From Bordetella parapertussis (GTDB lineage: Bacteria; Pseudomonadota; Gammaproteobacteria; Burkholderiales; Burkholderiaceae_D), in NCBI GenBank assembly GCA_945866125.1, contig CAMBFZ010000035.1, positions 1 through 17,809 of the forward strand: DNA of 17,809 nucleotides, read 5' to 3'. Below the pieces are notes generated by a model that saw nothing but the letters and a program-made list of their open reading frames with translations, was not told where the DNA came from and searched no databases. Shown piece after piece: positions 15,512 through 17,809 of this stretch. Position 1 is the stretch's first letter; the number at the start of each line of letters is the position of its first letter. Both the position numbers and the translations under genes were made by a program.

Positions 15512-17044
15512 CTACTTGTTCTTCCCCTGCTTCATCATCTCGCGCCAATTCGCCTGCAGTTCACGCTCACGCGCATCAATCATCGCCTGATCATAAAACG
15601 ACGCGTCACCAGCACTGCGCGCAATCCGTAACTGTTCAAGCGCGGCCGGCAAACTCCCCGTCAGGGTGTAGTACTCCGCCAAAGCAATGTGCTGCAACGC
15701 CAGCTTGCCCTGCGCAAAATAAGCCCGTGCCAAAGCCTGCTGAATTGAGGCGTCCTGCCGATACAACTGCGCCTGATCGCGCAAAAATAAAATCGCCTCT
15801 TCTTTCTTCGCAGCTGCCAGCAAACATTCTGCATACAGCATCGTCACAGCGCGCGAGAGCGGATACTGTTTGCGTGCCATCTGCGCGGCCAGCAGCGCTT
15901 GTTCTGACTCGCGCATGGCCAGCTTGATCTCAATGGCTAGCGTCGTCACAATCTGCGACACAGGCAGCGCAGGCGCACGGGCGAGCTCGCTCTCCAAGTC
16001 GCGCAACAAAGACTGTGCTCTGGCGTTATCACGCTGGCGCAAAGCCACCAGTGCCAACCCATAATGCGCGGCCAGCATCTGCGCGCGTGCGCCCTGCATC
16101 GCTTGTTGATTAAACAGCGTACTGACTTCACGCCAGCCTTGCACGGTATCGTCTTGCAGCACCCGCAGGCGCGCCTTAACCAATAAAAAATCAAGGCTAT
16201 CGGCACGCTGGCGATACGGCTCATACCGAATGCGCGCTTCGATATCAGCAATCCGCTCCGTCGTCACCGGATGGGTACGCAAATATGATGGCGCCTTATC
16301 GTTGGCATTGCGGGTGGCTGCCTGCAGCCGACCAAAAAAATCCACCATACCCGTGACCTCAAATCCGGCGTTGCGCAGAATCTGCAGGCCGATACGATCA
16401 GCTTCGCGCTCAGCGTCCCGCGAAAATCCAAGCTGGCGCTGCGCCGCCAAACCCGAGCCACCCAACATCGCTGCGCTAGCCAAATCCGGACTACTACGCG
16501 CGGCCAGGACGGCGAGTAACAGTCCGGCAATAGGGAGCAACGCATCCTGCCGCTGACTGCCCACCATACGGGCAATGTGGCGTTGTGAAACATGACCGAT
16601 CTCATGCGCGAGCACACCGGCCAATTCTGATTCCGATTGCGCCGCAATCACCAGCCCGGAATGCGCGCCGATAAATCCACCCGGCAGCGCAAACGCATTC
16701 AAAGCCGGATCACGCACACTGAAAAAAAAGAAATCATAGGCAGCATCACTACTAGCCTCAGGATTTGCAGCAAGAAGAATCGCACCGAAGTTATTGAGAT
16801 AATCCGTCACCGTCGGATCGGACAGATAATCCGTATCGCGCCGGATGTTATGCATAATCTGCTCGCCAAGTTTGCGTTCCATCAGCGGCGACAACTCTTC
16901 GCTCTCAGCACTGCCAAGGTTAGGCAAGTTTTGCGTCTGCGCTGTCAGCGGCATGAGCAGCGCAGGGCTGGCCAGCACCAGCACCGCAGCGGCGATAGCC
17001 CGTTGCAAAGGCGGCAAAACGCGAAAAAAGGAGGATCGTTTCAT
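15512..17044 (-). CDS. bepA: periplasmic M48 metalloprotease, BepA-like, with TPR-like repeats
   Basis: A 510-residue secreted zinc protease. The N-terminus MKRSSFF plus a hydrophobic stretch ending PLTAQTQ is a signal peptide. The zinc site is HEIGH (147-151) with EREAD about 65 residues later. The C-terminal half is Ala/Leu/Gln-rich helical repeats typical of TPR domains. BepA-type proteases act in outer-membrane protein quality control with the BAM complex. An ATG nine codons upstream (17071) has a better Shine-Dalgarno (AGAGGA) but would put extra residues before the signal peptide, so the start is uncertain. The gene is divergent from moaC and convergent with the hypothetical gene. Confidence 0.88.
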   Translation of the reverse strand: MKRSSFFRVLPPLQRAIAAAVLVLASPALLMPLTAQTQNLPNLGSAESEELSPLMERKLGEQIMHNIRRDTDYLSDPTVTDYLNNFGAILLAANPEASSDAAYDFFFFSVRDPALNAFALPGGFIGAHSGLVIAAQSESELAGVLAHEIGHVSQRHIARMVGSQRQDALLPIAGLLLAVLAARSSPDLASAAMLGGSGLAAQRQLGFSRDAEREADRIGLQILRNAGFEVTGMVDFFGRLQAATRNANDKAPSYLRTHPVTTERIADIEARIRYEPYRQRADSLDFLLVKARLRVLQDDTVQGWREVSTLFNQQAMQGARAQMLAAHYGLALVALRQRDNARAQSLLRDLESELARAPALPVSQIVTTLAIEIKLAMRESEQALLAAQMARKQYPLSRAVTMLYAECLLAAAKKEEAILFLRDQAQLYRQDASIQQALARAYFAQGKLALQHIALAEYYTLTGSLPAALEQLRIARSAGDASFYDQAMIDARERELQANWREMMKQGKNK

Positions 17045-17107
17045 GATGCTATGATACCTGCAACCAAGCATCGTTCCTCTCTGATTACATTCTGTAAAAA
17101 TCTCATC

Positions 17108-17620
17108 ATGACTTCTTCTAACTCACCACACACGCACACTGACAACCAAGGACTGACCCACTTCGACGAAACCGGGCAGGCCCACATGGTGGATGTCGGC
17201 GCCAAGGCCGAGACTCACCGTATAGCACTAGCTAGTGGCGTCATCCGCATGAAGCCGGAGACCTTAGCCATCATCACTTCGGGCACAGCAAAAAAAGGCG
17301 ACGTATTAGGCATCGCTCGTATCGCAGCGATTATGGCGGCCAAGCGAACCAGCGACTTGATTCCTTTATGTCATCCGCTGGCACTGACACGGGTTGCCGT
17401 TGATTTTCTCGTCAATGAGCCCGATGCCAGCGTGCTGTGCAATGCGCAGGTTGAAACCTATGGCAAGACCGGCGTGGAAATGGAAGCGCTGACCGCGGTG
17501 CAGGTAGGCTTACTAACTATTTACGACATGTGCAAAGCAATTGACCGCGGCATGGTGATGACGGATGTGCGGGTGATGGAAAAGCATGGTGGGAAGTCGG
17601 GAAGCTGGAGTGCGGGGTAG
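17108..17620 (+). CDS. moaC: cyclic pyranopterin monophosphate synthase
   Basis: A 170-residue enzyme of the second half of step one in molybdenum cofactor synthesis, converting the MoaA product to cyclic pyranopterin monophosphate. It has HMVDVGAK near the start, LIPLCHPLALT, VETYGKTGVEMEALTA and TIYDMCKAID, with the conserved Asp and Lys of the active site. The start is the ATG at 17108; the frame is open far upstream only because it runs antisense through the protease gene. The short gap to the divergent protease gene leaves little room for two separate promoters. Confidence 0.95.
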   Translation: MTSSNSPHTHTDNQGLTHFDETGQAHMVDVGAKAETHRIALASGVIRMKPETLAIITSGTAKKGDVLGIARIAAIMAAKRTSDLIPLCHPLALTRVAVDFLVNEPDASVLCNAQVETYGKTGVEMEALTAVQVGLLTIYDMCKAIDRGMVMTDVRVMEKHGGKSGSWSAG

Positions 17621-17700
17621 TAGGCGCTAACTTTGGAAAACAAAAAATAAGAACGATTAAAAGCTGAGGCCCAATTCTGTCCCACTGAGGAGCAGAAAAC

Positions 17701-17809
17701 ATGGCAACACTGCGCAAAAGAAGCAATGGTCACTGGCAAGCACGTGTCCGAAAAGCAAATCAAAGTATTACCAAAACCTTCATCAATAAATTGGATGCCG
17801 AGCGTTGGG
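17701..17809 (+). CDS. N-terminus of a tyrosine recombinase/phage integrase (runs off the window)
   Basis: The first 36 codons are visible. MATLRKRSNGHWQARVRK and a TKTFINKLDAERW segment match the small N-terminal arm-type DNA-binding domain of phage and island integrases: a three-stranded sheet and a helix, with the usual KRxxGxWxARVR lead-in. GAGGAG lies eight bases before the ATG, a strong ribosome binding site. The catalytic domain with the Arg-His-Arg-Tyr residues lies outside. The gene points away from moaC, so the mobile element probably extends to the right. Confidence 0.8.
   Translation, partial: MATLRKRSNGHWQARVRKANQSITKTFINKLDAERW

Noticed and set aside
16637..17107. 157-codon extension of moaC
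   Set aside because: It is antisense to the M48 protease coding region; MoaC proteins are about 160 residues, matching the start at 17108.
1..17809. CRISPR arrays, tRNA or rRNA genes
   Set aside because: No regularly spaced repeats were seen, and no tRNA cloverleaf or rRNA-like stretch was recognised by eye in the intergenic gaps, all of which are short.

Overview
The window reads as a betaproteobacterial chromosome, most likely Burkholderiales and probably Oxalobacteraceae. I infer this from the run pgk-pyk-fba-purC-purE-purK-sua5 on one strand, the ilvE plus small CHCC zinc-finger pair, and the moderately GC-rich coding sequence. No rRNA, tRNA or other marker is present to fix the genus.

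Left part (1-3396, + strand): an accessory-looking region. After a possible gene tail there are two tandem paralogous genes. Each encodes a protein with a roughly 260-residue N-terminal domain carrying a His-Gly motif and a Thr-Cys-x-Ser-Gly motif 54 residues apart, which looks like a caspase-like (clan CD) cysteine-peptidase core, followed by C-terminal ankyrin repeats. Part of the 5' flank is duplicated along with the gene, and a nested hairpin lies between the copies. This pair is the most unusual content of the window.

Central part (3408-12139, - strand): a long co-directional block. In transcription order it is azlC, azlD (branched-chain amino acid exporter), pgk, pyk, fba (lower glycolysis), purC, purE, purK (three consecutive steps of purine synthesis) and a two-domain Sua5/TsaC protein (threonylcarbamoyl-AMP synthase for tRNA t6A). 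Spacings are short, and ATGA overlaps couple azlC-azlD and purE-purK. The largest gap inside the block, between fba and purC, holds a REP-like palindrome.

Right part (12254-17620): ilvE diverges from azlCD, so a branched-chain aminotransferase and a branched-chain amino acid exporter share one control region. After ilvE, on the same strand, come a CHCC zinc-finger protein, a SnoaL-like protein, a YheT-type alpha/beta hydrolase and a conserved hypothetical protein. These converge on a periplasmic M48 metalloprotease with TPR-like repeats (BepA type). That gene is divergent from moaC (molybdenum cofactor synthesis).

Right edge (17701 to end): the first 36 codons of a tyrosine recombinase/phage integrase with a strong ribosome binding site, which suggests a prophage or genomic island begins just outside the window. 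Several genes have upstream in-frame start codons that would lengthen the protein artificially. The starts given here were chosen from ribosome binding sites, overlaps with neighbours and family length.
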